In this document: piece by piece, positions 1 to 8,265 of the stretch
Numbering within the stretch: position 1 is the first letter of the stretch
Layout of the letters: each line of letters begins with the position of its first letter
Assembly: GCA_035356975.1 (NCBI GenBank)
Contig: DAORGW010000001.1
Coordinates: 1-64,000, forward strand
Source of the DNA: STF1-138 sp035356975
GTDB taxonomy: Bacteria > Patescibacteriota > Patescibacteriia > UBA1558 > S5-K13
DNA length: 64,000 nt
Direction: 5' to 3'
Translations under genes and position numbers: made by a program
The notes under the pieces: model-generated
Told to the model about the DNA's origin: nothing
The model's input: only the letters and a program-made list of their open reading frames with translations
The model's database searches: none

Positions 1-956
1 AAAATAAATTTTATAATTATAATCCAGAAAATGTTGAATACTTTGATATAATTCCTGATCAAAAAGATAATTTTTCTGCACTTATTTCAATTTCAAATGG
101 CTGTAATCAATTTTGTACATATTGTGCTGTTCCATACACTCGTGGAATTGAGAAAAATAGATCTGCAAATAGCATATTATCTGAAATAAAAAAACTTCCT
201 AAAAATATAAAGCAAATTACGCTTCTCGGCCAAACTATTAATTCATATATAAATCCTGATAAAAAATCTAAGATAAAAGATTTTAGTGATTTATTGGAGC
301 AGGTTGCAATTTCAAAGACAGATGTGTGGATTAATTTTTTGTCACCATATCCAACAAAATTTTCTGATAAATTGATAAAAGTAATTGCAAAATATGATAA
401 CATATCGCATCACATTCACATTCCACTTCAATCAGGAAGTGACAAAATTTTGAGAGTGATGAATAGAAAATATTCTTCCCAAGAATTTTTAGAAATTATT
501 AAAAAAATTTATAAAATAATTCCAGATGCAAATATTACAACAGATGTAATTGTTGGATTTTGTGGTGAAACTGAAAAAGATTTTAATGATACTTTAAATG
601 TTTTAAAAAAATCAAAAATAACTTTAGTTTATAGTGGACTTTATTCTCCTCGCCCGCAAACTGTTGCTTATAAGATGTATAATGATAATGTAAAACAAAT
701 TACAAAAAGAAAGCGTGATGAAAAAATGACAAAATTAATTGGCAAGCAATCACTAGCTAGAAGTAAAAAATATTTAAATCAAATTGTAAAAGTTTTAGTG
801 GTGAGTAAGAGCAAAAAAGGAATTTATTTAGGAAAAATGCAAACTTATGAAACTGTAAAAATTTTTAATGCTTGTGATAAAGATTTGGGAGGGTTTGTAA
901 ATGTAAAAATTGATAAAACTTTAGAATGGGGTTTGGAAGGAAATATAGTAAATTAA
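1..956 (+). CDS. miaB: MiaB, tRNA-2-methylthio-N6-dimethylallyladenosine synthase (5' truncated by window)
   Basis: Radical SAM methylthiotransferase that adds a methylthio group to i6A37 of tRNAs. The reading frame is open from position 3, so the N-terminal UPF0004 domain lies outside the window. The radical SAM motif CNQFCTYC (CxxxCxxC) is encoded at 102-125. HIHIPLQSGSDKILRVMNR is the diagnostic methylthiotransferase segment, followed by DANITTDVIVGFCGE. The last 70 or so residues fit a TRAM RNA-binding domain. The next gene is miaA, which makes the i6A substrate, and this separates the protein from its relatives MtaB and RimO. The stop codon overlaps the first arm of a palindromic repeat. 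Confidence 0.93.
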   Translation, partial: NKFYNYNPENVEYFDIIPDQKDNFSALISISNGCNQFCTYCAVPYTRGIEKNRSANSILSEIKKLPKNIKQITLLGQTINSYINPDKKSKIKDFSDLLEQVAISKTDVWINFLSPYPTKFSDKLIKVIAKYDNISHHIHIPLQSGSDKILRVMNRKYSSQEFLEIIKKIYKIIPDANITTDVIVGFCGETEKDFNDTLNVLKKSKITLVYSGLYSPRPQTVAYKMYNDNVKQITKRKRDEKMTKLIGKQSLARSKKYLNQIVKVLVVSKSKKGIYLGKMQTYETVKIFNACDKDLGGFVNVKIDKTLEWGLEGNIVN

Positions 957-1073
957 AATTTTTGCCAATTATTCCGTCACTGTCATTCTAAATTTATTTC
1001 AGAATCCCATTGTCGAAGCATTAATTATGAGATCCTGAAACAAGTTCAGGATGACAAAGAGGGCAAAAATTTT
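955..1073. repeat. Palindromic element, family A, copy 1 (nested inverted repeats)
   Basis: Outer arms AAAATTTTTGCC (955-966) and GGCAAAAATTTT (1062-1073) are perfect inverse complements. Inside lie diverged 26-bp arms, 981-1006 and 1031-1056, built on TGTCATYCTRAAYTTRTTTCAG. The right end reads ATGACAAAGAGGGCAAAAAT and matches copies 2 and 3 near 27.6 and 29.2 kb. The left end overlaps the miaB stop codon. There is no coding capacity. It fills the miaB-miaA gap and could fold as a long RNA hairpin. Confidence 0.8.
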
Positions 1074-1085
1074 ATCAAATAATAT

Positions 1086-1982
1086 ATGATTAAAAAACAA
1101 AAAATAATTTGTGTAGTAGGACCAACCGCTTGTGGTAAAACTAAATTGGGGGTTACTCTCGCTAATAAATTTAATGGTGAAATTATTTCTGCAGATTCTC
1201 GTCAAGTTTATGTTGGAATGGATATAGGTACCGGAAAAGATTTGTGTGATTATGGAAAAACACCGTATCATTTAATTGATATCGAAAATCCTAAAAAACA
1301 AATTACACTTTTGGATTGGCAAAAGTTAGCAATTGAAAAAATTAAAGAAATAAATGATAATAAAAAAATTCCGTTTATAGTCGGTGGAACGGGACTTTAT
1401 ATAAATTCAATTGTTGACGGATATGTTTTAAATGATGAAAAAATAGATTCAAATTTAAGAAAAAAATTAAACGCTACTCACTTATTAGAACTTCAAAAAA
1501 TGCTTAAAAAATTAGATAAAGTTTCTTATTCCAAAATTGATATTAATAATCCAAGGCGTGTTATAAGAGCAATTGAAATTGCAAAATCAGGAAGTTCAAT
1601 TTCTAAAAGAATAAAAAAGAAATTATTTGATTCTCTTTTAATAGGAATTACATTTGATAGGGATATCATAAACAAAAGAATTGATGAAAGATTAAAACAA
1701 AGATTAGAACATGAGAATATGATTGATGAAATCACTAATCTACACAAAAATGGAGTTTCATGGAAAAGATTAGAAGACTTTGGACTTGAGTATAGATTTG
1801 TTTCAAGATATTTACAGAAGAAAATTAATTATGATGAATTATTTACTCAATTATCAACCGCAATTCATCAATTTGCAAAGCGACAAATGACGTGGTTTAA
1901 TAAAAGAAAGGATGTAATCTGGGTAAAAGATTATAAAGAAGCAGAAAAATTAGTTAATAAATTTTTAATAAATAAAAAATAA
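1086..1982 (+). CDS. miaA: MiaA, tRNA dimethylallyltransferase
   Basis: Transfers a dimethylallyl group to N6 of A37 in tRNAs that read UNN codons, making the substrate for MiaB just upstream. It has 298 residues, normal for the family. A P-loop GPTACGKT lies near residues 12-19 and the family signature ISADSRQVYVGMDIGTGK near 37-54. NNPRRVIRAIEI and the C-terminal QFAKRQMTWFNKR are also conserved. The start has no SD site. A repeat element separates it from miaB, so the two may or may not share a transcript. Confidence 0.95.
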   Translation: MIKKQKIICVVGPTACGKTKLGVTLANKFNGEIISADSRQVYVGMDIGTGKDLCDYGKTPYHLIDIENPKKQITLLDWQKLAIEKIKEINDNKKIPFIVGGTGLYINSIVDGYVLNDEKIDSNLRKKLNATHLLELQKMLKKLDKVSYSKIDINNPRRVIRAIEIAKSGSSISKRIKKKLFDSLLIGITFDRDIINKRIDERLKQRLEHENMIDEITNLHKNGVSWKRLEDFGLEYRFVSRYLQKKINYDELFTQLSTAIHQFAKRQMTWFNKRKDVIWVKDYKEAEKLVNKFLINKK

Positions 1983-1986
1983 ATTT

Positions 1987-2511
1987 ATGAAAATTACAAA
2001 TTTATTTTTTCCAAAAAAAGCAATCCTAGATTTTTCGGAAAATAAACCAGATTTATTTTTAATTCTATATATTATAGTTACAATTATTATATCATTTTTA
2101 ATGTTTTTATTTGCTTTTGATATGGATGCCTATAAGGCAATTTTTCCTAAATCATTTTCTGTAGATTGGATTGGATTAACTATGGATTTAATCGTGTTTT
2201 TTATTGTTTTCATGGTAATACTATTAATTATTAATTTAGTCATTAAAATAATATTAAAATTTTTCAAAAGACAAATACAATTAATGAAATTAATGAATAT
2301 TTCCTTGTATTCAATTTTTGTATTTTATTTATTAGCTTTTTTATATGTATTTTTTATGGAATGTATATATTTAATATTTCAAATTACAAAATTAAATTTT
2401 AATAATACAGTTACATTCATTTTATGTTTAATTCTTTGTTTATCTATTTGGATTATTAGTATAGTAATTTATTTTTATGGGATAAAAATTTCTTGCAAAA
2501 AAATTAGTTAA
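1987..2511 (+). CDS. Four-TM membrane protein of unknown function
   Basis: 174 residues with about four hydrophobic spans, near 23-43, 65-90, 108-130 and 142-166. The first and second are separated by a soluble loop, and a basic stretch (KFFKRQIQLMKLMN) follows the second. The arrangement recalls Yip1-like membrane proteins but no diagnostic motif was found. The gene begins 4 bp after miaA and is probably co-transcribed. No function can be assigned. Confidence 0.7.
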   Translation: MKITNLFFPKKAILDFSENKPDLFLILYIIVTIIISFLMFLFAFDMDAYKAIFPKSFSVDWIGLTMDLIVFFIVFMVILLIINLVIKIILKFFKRQIQLMKLMNISLYSIFVFYLLAFLYVFFMECIYLIFQITKLNFNNTVTFILCLILCLSIWIISIVIYFYGIKISCKKIS

Positions 2512-2595
2512 GGAAATAAAATATAAAGATAAAAAAATAGCCAATATTGTTGATAAAGCTATTAGATAAAATAATTAATAATTTAAAATAAATTT

Positions 2596-3354
2596 ATGTG
2601 GATTTGGTATGTATTGGGATTTGTTGTGTTTATTGTTTTAATTAGTTTAAAACAAATAAACCAATATCAAAGAGGTGTAAAATTTACAATGGGTAGATTT
2701 ACATCAATAATGGAACCGGGCTGGAGAATTGTTTGGCCAGTATTTCAAACATTTAGAAATGTTGATATTAGAGTTAGAGTTGCTGATGTTCCAAATCAGA
2801 AAGCAATTACAAAAGATAATGTATCTGTCACAATTAACGCAGTAATTTATTACAAAGTTAATGATCCAGCTAAATCAGTTATTGAAATTGAGAATTTGGA
2901 TTATGCAATTTCTCAATATGCTCAGACAACAATGAGAAATATTGCTGGTGGAACAACTCTTGATGAGCTTTTAACAAACAGAGATACAATTGCTGAAAGA
3001 ATTAGAGAAATTGTTGACAAAGAAACTGATCCTTGGGGCGTAAAAGTTAACAATGTTGAATTAAAAGATATTTCACTTCCAGAGTCGATGGAGAGAACTA
3101 TTGCAAAACAAGCTGAAGCAGAAAGAGAAAAAAGAGCTGTGATAATTAACTCAGAAGGAGAACTTGCTGCCTCAGAAAATATTGCTCGTGCTGCAAAAGT
3201 TTTATCAGAATCAGCGGGTGCGCTACATTTAAGGACTCTTCAGTCAATAAACGACTTATCATCTGATCAATCAAACACAGTTGTATTCGTCACCCCAGTT
3301 GAGGTATTAAAAGCTTTTGATGGTTTTGCAAAAAAGTTGAATAATAAAGAATAG
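2596..3354 (+). CDS. SPFH/Band-7 family membrane protein (slipin/stomatin-like)
   Basis: 252 residues. An N-terminal anchor (about 1-18) is followed by the prohibitin-homology domain. Family-typical stretches are NQYQRGVKFTMGRF, PGWRIVWPVFQ, RVRVADVPNQKAITKDNVSV and VKVNNVELKDISLPESM. The alanine- and glutamate-rich segment at about 170-215 (KQAEAEREKRAVIINSEGE) is the usual oligomerising coiled coil. Such proteins form membrane scaffolds. The commonly paired NfeD gene is not adjacent. A terminator follows immediately. Confidence 0.9.
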   Translation: MWIWYVLGFVVFIVLISLKQINQYQRGVKFTMGRFTSIMEPGWRIVWPVFQTFRNVDIRVRVADVPNQKAITKDNVSVTINAVIYYKVNDPAKSVIEIENLDYAISQYAQTTMRNIAGGTTLDELLTNRDTIAERIREIVDKETDPWGVKVNNVELKDISLPESMERTIAKQAEAEREKRAVIINSEGELAASENIARAAKVLSESAGALHLRTLQSINDLSSDQSNTVVFVTPVEVLKAFDGFAKKLNNKE

Positions 3355-3370
3355 TTTTTAATAAAAAAAG

Positions 3371-3406
3371 AAGCACAGTAATGAGTATTTCATCTGTGCT
3401 TTTTTA
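3371..3406 (+). terminator. Intrinsic terminator after the SPFH gene
   Basis: Stem AAGCACAG (3371-3378) pairs with CTGTGCTT (3394-3401) across a 15-nt loop and runs into a T-rich tract. It lies 17 bp after the SPFH stop. Confidence 0.8.
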
Positions 3407-3429
3407 TTTTCTTTGTTGTTTTTTTAAAA

Positions 3430-3534
3430 CCGGCTATTTATCCTTCGGGCAAGTATGTTGTTTCCTGAAAAAGGCGTAATTTGAAAACAACCCTTTTTGC
3501 CATCACCATAGTGAGTAAGCAGAATAAAAGCCGG
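3430..3534 (+). ncRNA. Candidate structured RNA element (cloverleaf-like fold)
   Basis: An outer stem CCGGCT (3430-3435) / AGCCGG (3529-3534) encloses three hairpins: CC-TTCG-GG at 3442-3449, GTTGTTT (3457-3463) / AAACAAC (3485-3491), and TCAC-CATA-GTGA at 3503-3514. The C(UUCG)G tetraloop favours the plus strand. It is visibly richer in G and C than its surroundings. It is followed by a purine-rich GGAGAGGAGAG and a 6-codon ORF at 3547. No clear promoter was found upstream, and I do not recognise a riboswitch or tRNA consensus. Confidence 0.4.
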
Positions 3535-3582
3535 AGAGGAGAGTTCATGAAAACATTATTATTTTAGTATAATTTATTCTTT

Positions 3583-3611
3583 TTGACAACTATTTACATA
3601 AACATTAATAT
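3583..3611 (+). promoter_or_regulatory. Probable promoter of the beta-helix surface protein gene
   Basis: A perfect -35 TTGACA (3583-3588), a 17-bp spacer and TAATAT (3606-3611). Transcription would start near 3618, about 30 bp before the ATG. No SD site is present. Confidence 0.5.
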
Positions 3612-3647
3612 GTGGTATAAATATTTATTATTAATAATTATATAATT

Positions 3648-6095
3648 ATGAATAAAAAATTATTATTTATGGGTATTATTGTTAGTATTTTTGTTCTTTG
3701 TGTTTATAGTTTTGTCTTCTCCGCAGAACTTAATATTTTGGAAAAGAAAAGAGAGTTTAAGTGCTCAAGTACTTTAAGTGGAAACATTAAATTGAATAAA
3801 AATTATACATGTATTGGAAATGCTTTTACTTTGTTAAGCAATACTGTTTTAGATTGTAATGGATATTCAATAAATGGTGGTGGAACACCAAGTGGAAATA
3901 TTGGAATTGGAATAAATTTATTAAATGCAAGTAATGTTACCTTAAAAAATTGTACAATAAATGGTTTTCAGTATGGAATTAAATTAGAAAATTCCAGTTC
4001 AAATAATATTTATTTTAATAATTTCAACAATACAATAAATGCATATGAATCCAGCTCTTCTTCTAATAATTTATGGTATAGTATAAATTCTCAAGCTGGA
4101 AATTTTTGGTCAGATTTTCAAAATAATTCAGGATATCCAAATTCATATTTTATAAATGGAGACGGAGATGGAGTTGATAATTATCCAAACCCAACAGTTT
4201 CAGATCCTATAGCTTCACAAGAATCAGGAATAGTTGATTATGAGTCATTTGTAACTTTATCAACTCAAACACAAAATTCACAAATAAGATATACACTTGA
4301 CGGATCTCAACCAAATCAAAATAGTTTACTTTACACAAATCCAATTCAAATTTTCAATCCCAATACAATATTAAAAGCAATTGCATATAGAGATACTTAT
4401 GCGCCAAGTAATGTATCTATATTTAATTACGAAGTTTTAAGTGCAATAAGTCCAGAAGCATCTTATGAATCCGGTGTGTTAGATTCTGGAACATTTATTT
4501 CTTTATCATCTCAAACGCCAAATTCAATAATAAGATACACCACCAATGGTTCTGAGCCAACAGAAAATAGCACAATTTATACTAATCCAATTCAGATAAG
4601 TCAATCCACAATTTTAAAAGCGAAAACATATAAACAGGGATATATTCCAAGTAATGCATCTACCTATAATTATATAGTTATTGCGCCGGGAGATTGTGGA
4701 TCAACAATTAGTGAAAATTTTACATTAACTCAAGATATAAATTGCGCAAATAATATTCCAGTTGCGTTTAATGTTGGATCAAACAATATAACAATTGACT
4801 GTAATGGATATTCAATAAATGGTTCTAGTGATACAAATGATTATGGAATACAGATTAATTCTAAAACAGGAGTCGTAATAAAAAATTGTAAAATAAATAA
4901 TTTTTCTCGCGGAATAAATTTATTAAATACAACCTCATCAACTTTTTATAATAACGAACTCAATAATACTGTAAATGCTTATGAAGACGAAGTATCACTA
5001 AATAATTCTTGGGATTTTAATAATCATGGAAATTATTGGTATGATTATGATTCTAATTCTGGCACTCCAAACAATTATGTAATTACAGGGTCTGGGAATG
5101 GAATTGATAATTTTCCAAAACCAAGAAAAATGAATTTAAACTGTGGAGACACAATTAATCAAAGCGTAACACTTTCAAATAATATTACATGTGTAGCAGA
5201 TCAATGGGTTTCGCTAAATGTTAATTCAAATAATATAACAATTGATTGTGAGAATCATAGCATTACAGGAAGTCCCGGAATTGATGATTGGGGAATTAAT
5301 ATAATTGGAAGAGATAATATTATAATAAGAAATTGTAATTTTTATGCACTAAATTTTCCAATTTATCATGAAGATGGAAGTTATAATGTAATAGAAAATA
5401 ATACTTTTAATGCTACTCGCCATGGTCCAATACTTAGAAAAGGAAGTTATAATATTATAAAAAACAATACAATACTAAACACAGAAATGGATGGAATTGG
5501 AGTAATAGGATATTTAAATGATGGAATTCCATCTCATCATAATCAAGTAATAAATAACACAGTTACAAATTGTGGAAGTGATTATGCAAGTATTGATATA
5601 AGTTATGGGTGGAATAATTTAATTGATGGAAATATTGTTACAGGCACGGGTCAGTATGATAATAGTATTATAATGGTAAACGCAGTATCAAATAATAATA
5701 TGATTTCAAATAATTGGGGAACTGGTGGTGATTATGGTTTTTGGGTAACAACTGGATCAAGTATGAATACATTTTTTCACAATTATATTTCAAATTCTGC
5801 TTATGTTGGAATTTATATTGATTCAGAAACATCTTCTTCAACAATTTATCAAAATACTATTCTAAATAGTACACAGAATAATGCTTATCAAGAAGTTGCT
5901 CCAAATGAAGTTCAGTGGGAGTTAAATGGAGTTGGTAATTATTGGAGTGACCATAATTGTATAGATTCTGACAATAATGGAATATGTGAAAATCCATATA
6001 ATTTTCCAGGAGATACAGATTATCATCCACTCCTCACCTCAACCTGGAATACAGGAACTATAAGAAGTTTTTATAAGATAAATAAAAGAGACTAA
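3648..6095 (+). CDS. Secreted right-handed beta-helix protein with chitobiase-like domains
   Basis: 815 residues. The signal peptide is about 1-26. Three related segments each begin with a Cys pair and run into NosD-type beta-helix repeats: CSSTLSG.., CGSTISE.. and CGDTINQ.., near 39, 348 and 499, with recurring ITIDCNGYSINGS-type rungs. Between the first and second are two domains like the C-terminal domain of chitobiase (IRYTLDGSQP and IRYTTNGSEP, each about 80 residues with ILKA-AY). Asn, Ser and Gly are abundant. No C-terminal anchor is seen, so it is probably released or held non-covalently. A role in adhesion or glycan binding is inferred. Confidence 0.8.
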   Translation: MNKKLLFMGIIVSIFVLCVYSFVFSAELNILEKKREFKCSSTLSGNIKLNKNYTCIGNAFTLLSNTVLDCNGYSINGGGTPSGNIGIGINLLNASNVTLKNCTINGFQYGIKLENSSSNNIYFNNFNNTINAYESSSSSNNLWYSINSQAGNFWSDFQNNSGYPNSYFINGDGDGVDNYPNPTVSDPIASQESGIVDYESFVTLSTQTQNSQIRYTLDGSQPNQNSLLYTNPIQIFNPNTILKAIAYRDTYAPSNVSIFNYEVLSAISPEASYESGVLDSGTFISLSSQTPNSIIRYTTNGSEPTENSTIYTNPIQISQSTILKAKTYKQGYIPSNASTYNYIVIAPGDCGSTISENFTLTQDINCANNIPVAFNVGSNNITIDCNGYSINGSSDTNDYGIQINSKTGVVIKNCKINNFSRGINLLNTTSSTFYNNELNNTVNAYEDEVSLNNSWDFNNHGNYWYDYDSNSGTPNNYVITGSGNGIDNFPKPRKMNLNCGDTINQSVTLSNNITCVADQWVSLNVNSNNITIDCENHSITGSPGIDDWGINIIGRDNIIIRNCNFYALNFPIYHEDGSYNVIENNTFNATRHGPILRKGSYNIIKNNTILNTEMDGIGVIGYLNDGIPSHHNQVINNTVTNCGSDYASIDISYGWNNLIDGNIVTGTGQYDNSIIMVNAVSNNNMISNNWGTGGDYGFWVTTGSSMNTFFHNYISNSAYVGIYIDSETSSSTIYQNTILNSTQNNAYQEVAPNEVQWELNGVGNYWSDHNCIDSDNNGICENPYNFPGDTDYHPLLTSTWNTGTIRSFYKINKRD

Positions 6096-6157
6096 AAACA
6101 CAATAAATCAAATAAAATTTTAAAAATACCGTTCATTGAATTTTGTTTTTTGGCTTA

Positions 6158-6187
6158 TTGACACAAGAAAAAATAATAAGATAATAT
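6158..6187 (+). promoter_or_regulatory. Probable promoter of the YdcF-like gene
   Basis: TTGACA (6158-6163), an 18-bp spacer and TAATAT (6182-6187). The gene also has a strong SD, AGGGGG, just before its ATG. Confidence 0.5.
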
Positions 6188-6211
6188 AACTAAAATATTC
6201 TAGGGGGAATA

Positions 6212-6757
6212 ATGATAAGTTTTTGTAAAGAGCTATTACAGTGCTTTTTGTGTTGGAGAGTTTCGTTTGCAACAGAAGAATTTATTAAAAAAGCACAAGT
6301 TGTAATTACTTTTTCATTTGGTGAAAGAGATGAAACCAAATTATATTGTAGATCTAATGTGTTTCTTGCACATATAACTGAATTTATATTTAAAGAATAT
6401 CAGATACCCGTTATATCTCAGGGGGAAATAGTTAATTTGGTTACCGGTGGAATTATTTTCAAAATTGAGCACGCTCGTATATCTGAAAAATATTTAGATA
6501 CTTACGAAGTCGCTATCCAGGCATATGAATTATGTAGGCAGTATGGTTTTAATAATGTATTAGTTGTAGCCCACCCACATCATATATGGCGGTGTAAAAA
6601 GGCATTACAGAAATTTGGCCTTAGTGTATATGCAATAGATACAAATGCGTGTCCATATGATAAATTATCTAATCAGATATGGACAAGAAGTGCTTGGATT
6701 TTTATTCCAAGAGAATTTCTTACAAGAATAATATATCTTTTTCAAAAAAAGATATAA
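6212..6757 (+). CDS. YdcF-like (DUF218) domain protein
   Basis: 181 residues. The pattern TYEVAIQAYELCRQYG, then VLVVAHPHHIWRCKKAL and a following G-L, matches the core of the YdcF/DUF218 fold, an alpha/beta family linked to envelope or small-molecule chemistry. The usual N-terminal membrane segment is missing. It has its own promoter, a strong SD and its own terminator. Base composition is visibly less AT-rich than in flanking genes, suggesting transfer or a different expression class. The substrate is unknown. The DUF218 call rests on motif pattern only. Confidence 0.6.
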   Translation: MISFCKELLQCFLCWRVSFATEEFIKKAQVVITFSFGERDETKLYCRSNVFLAHITEFIFKEYQIPVISQGEIVNLVTGGIIFKIEHARISEKYLDTYEVAIQAYELCRQYGFNNVLVVAHPHHIWRCKKALQKFGLSVYAIDTNACPYDKLSNQIWTRSAWIFIPREFLTRIIYLFQKKI

Positions 6758-6762
6758 AAGAT

Positions 6763-6795
6763 AAAAGCGTTCCCTGAATTATTAGGAACGCTTTT
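6763..6795. terminator. Bidirectional terminator between the YdcF-like gene and pyrI
   Basis: AAAAGCGTTCC (6763-6773) pairs perfectly with GGAACGCTTTT (6785-6795). Both flanks are T-rich on the relevant strand. It serves two convergent genes. Confidence 0.85.
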
Positions 6796-6799
6796 TGAT

Positions 6800-7261
6800 T
6801 TATAGGTTGATTTGAAGTTCTTCTATTGGATATTCTTTTTCACAATATTTACATTGTAAAAATATTCCATCTTGTTTTTGAATTACTATGAATTCTGTTT
6901 CTGTTTCTTTGTCTATGCGAGTTATGCATTTTGAGTTGTTGCAGACAATGAGATTACGTATTGTTGTAGGGAGTTGAATTTTTATTTTATCACAAACCTC
7001 TTTGTCTCTTATGATTGAAACAGTCACATTTGGAGCCAAAAGAGCAAGTATGCTTGTTTCTTTCTGAGACAGCTCTCTATCTTCGATTTTGATGATATCT
7101 TTTTTTTCACCAAAAACTTTACTACTTTTAAGTCCGCTTCCTATAAGATAATTATAGTTGCCACTTAAGTATAATATTTTTACAAGTAGTTCAGCTTTAC
7201 CGTATGGAATATGATCAATTACAGTGCCGTTTGTTATAGCCTTTACTTTATCGTCTTTCAT
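6800..7261 (-). CDS. pyrI: PyrI, aspartate carbamoyltransferase regulatory subunit
   Basis: 153 residues. The N-terminal nucleotide-binding domain starts with KAITNGTVIDHIPYGKA, the family signature. The C-terminal zinc domain keeps the four cysteines (CNNSKC and CKYC) that bind zinc and contact PyrB. In known enzymes PyrI mediates CTP inhibition and ATP activation. Its ATG overlaps the pyrB TGA (ATGA), and an SD GGAGGG sits 8 nt upstream, so it is translationally coupled to pyrB. Confidence 0.95.
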   Translation of the reverse strand: MKDDKVKAITNGTVIDHIPYGKAELLVKILYLSGNYNYLIGSGLKSSKVFGEKKDIIKIEDRELSQKETSILALLAPNVTVSIIRDKEVCDKIKIQLPTTIRNLIVCNNSKCITRIDKETETEFIVIQKQDGIFLQCKYCEKEYPIEELQINL

Positions 7262-8169
7262 GATTTTCCCTCCAATAATAAATGGTAAAGTATAGCCTTT
7301 CTTACTGTTATTCCCCCCTCTGCTTGTTGCCAGTAATAGGCATACGGGGTTTCATCTATTTCCCTGGGTATTTCCCCTCTTCGTGGCATTGGGTGGAGAA
7401 TTTTTAGGTTTGGTTTTACGTTTTTGAGCATTTTTTGTTCAAGCACATAGAAACCTCTGACCTTGTTGTATTCATCTCCATCTGGTGGAAATCTTTCTTC
7501 TTGAATTCTGGTCATGTAACAAACATCAAGTACTTCTATAGCATCTTCAATTTTTATGAGTTCTTCGAATTCAATACCCTGTTCTTGTAGATCCCTTATA
7601 AATGATTCTGGGATTTTTAAACTTGGTGGTGAAATGAGTTTGAATTTAGGATTAAAAAATGACATTGACTTGATAAGCGAATGAACGGTTCTGCTGTATT
7701 TTAGATCGCCAACAAAACCTATTGTAAGATTTTCAAGTGTATTTTGAGTTTTTTTAATTGCATACATATCCAGCAATGCTTGTGTTGGGTGTTGATTAGA
7801 TCCATCTCCACCATTTATGACTGGAACGTTAACTATTTCTGATGCAAGTCTCGCTAGGCCTTCTTCTGGCACTCTTAATACAATGAAATCCCCGTATATC
7901 CCCATTGTTTTAATAGAGTCATAGGCGCTTTCTCCTTTTTTGATAGAATTGTTTTCTGTTCCAGGAAAATCAATTGTTTGACCATTAAGTCTTTTAATGG
8001 CATATTCGAAAGATCCAAATGTTCTTGTAGATGGTTCTAAAAATGGCACAACACCAATTTTTCCAGATAAGTCTGGTTTTAGTTTGCCGTTTTCAATTTT
8101 ATGAGTAAGTTCAAGAATATGTAAAATATCTTCTTTACTTACATCGCTCATTGAAATAAGATGTTTCAT
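7258..8169 (-). CDS. pyrB: PyrB, aspartate carbamoyltransferase catalytic subunit
   Basis: Condenses carbamoyl phosphate with aspartate, the committed step of pyrimidine synthesis. 303 residues, typical of the class that binds PyrI. The carbamoyl-phosphate loop PSTRTFGSFEYAIKRLNG lies near 47-64, followed by HPTQALLDMYAI near 127 and the C-terminal HPMPRRGEIPREID. A consensus SD (GGAGG) sits 4 nt before the ATG, unlike most genes here. Composition is less AT-rich than gatB next door. No other de novo pyrimidine gene except pyrG is in the window. Its leader contains a terminator hairpin. Confidence 0.96.
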   Translation of the reverse strand: MKHLISMSDVSKEDILHILELTHKIENGKLKPDLSGKIGVVPFLEPSTRTFGSFEYAIKRLNGQTIDFPGTENNSIKKGESAYDSIKTMGIYGDFIVLRVPEEGLARLASEIVNVPVINGGDGSNQHPTQALLDMYAIKKTQNTLENLTIGFVGDLKYSRTVHSLIKSMSFFNPKFKLISPPSLKIPESFIRDLQEQGIEFEELIKIEDAIEVLDVCYMTRIQEERFPPDGDEYNKVRGFYVLEQKMLKNVKPNLKILHPMPRRGEIPREIDETPYAYYWQQAEGGITVRKAILYHLLLEGKS

Positions 8170-8184
8170 TTTTCCTCCTTTTTG

Positions 8185-8210
8185 AAAAAAAGTTCCCCCC
8201 GGGAGCTTTT
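8185..8210 (-). terminator. Terminator hairpin in the pyrBI leader (candidate attenuator)
   Basis: On the minus strand a 10-bp stem (AAAAGCTCCC with GGGAACTTTT, one G-T pair) has a GGG loop and is followed by seven Ts. It lies between the predicted promoter and the pyrB SD, so transcription of pyrBI must pass it. The plus-strand flank is also T-rich. Confidence 0.65.
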
Positions 8211-8235
8211 CTTTTTTGTTTATTTTCTGTTAAAA

Positions 8236-8263
8236 AGTATAACAGGTTTTAAATTTTTTGCAA
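8236..8263 (-). promoter_or_regulatory. Probable pyrBI promoter
   Basis: Minus-strand TTGCAA (8258-8263), a 16-bp spacer and TATACT (8236-8241). Transcription would start near 8229 and give a leader of about 60 nt that carries the hairpin and the SD. Confidence 0.5.
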
Positions 8264-8265
8264 AT

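Noticed and set aside
3430..3534. A tRNA or tRNA-like gene, because of the cloverleaf layout
   Set aside because: No T-loop GTTCGA, no acceptor stem of 7 bp with CCA and no anticodon arm. Only the branched layout is similar.
3547..3567. A leader peptide MKTLLF as a confirmed gene
   Set aside because: Six codons with a purine-rich upstream stretch. A separate promoter for the next gene lies after it, so it does not form a classic leader. Mentioned only in a finding.
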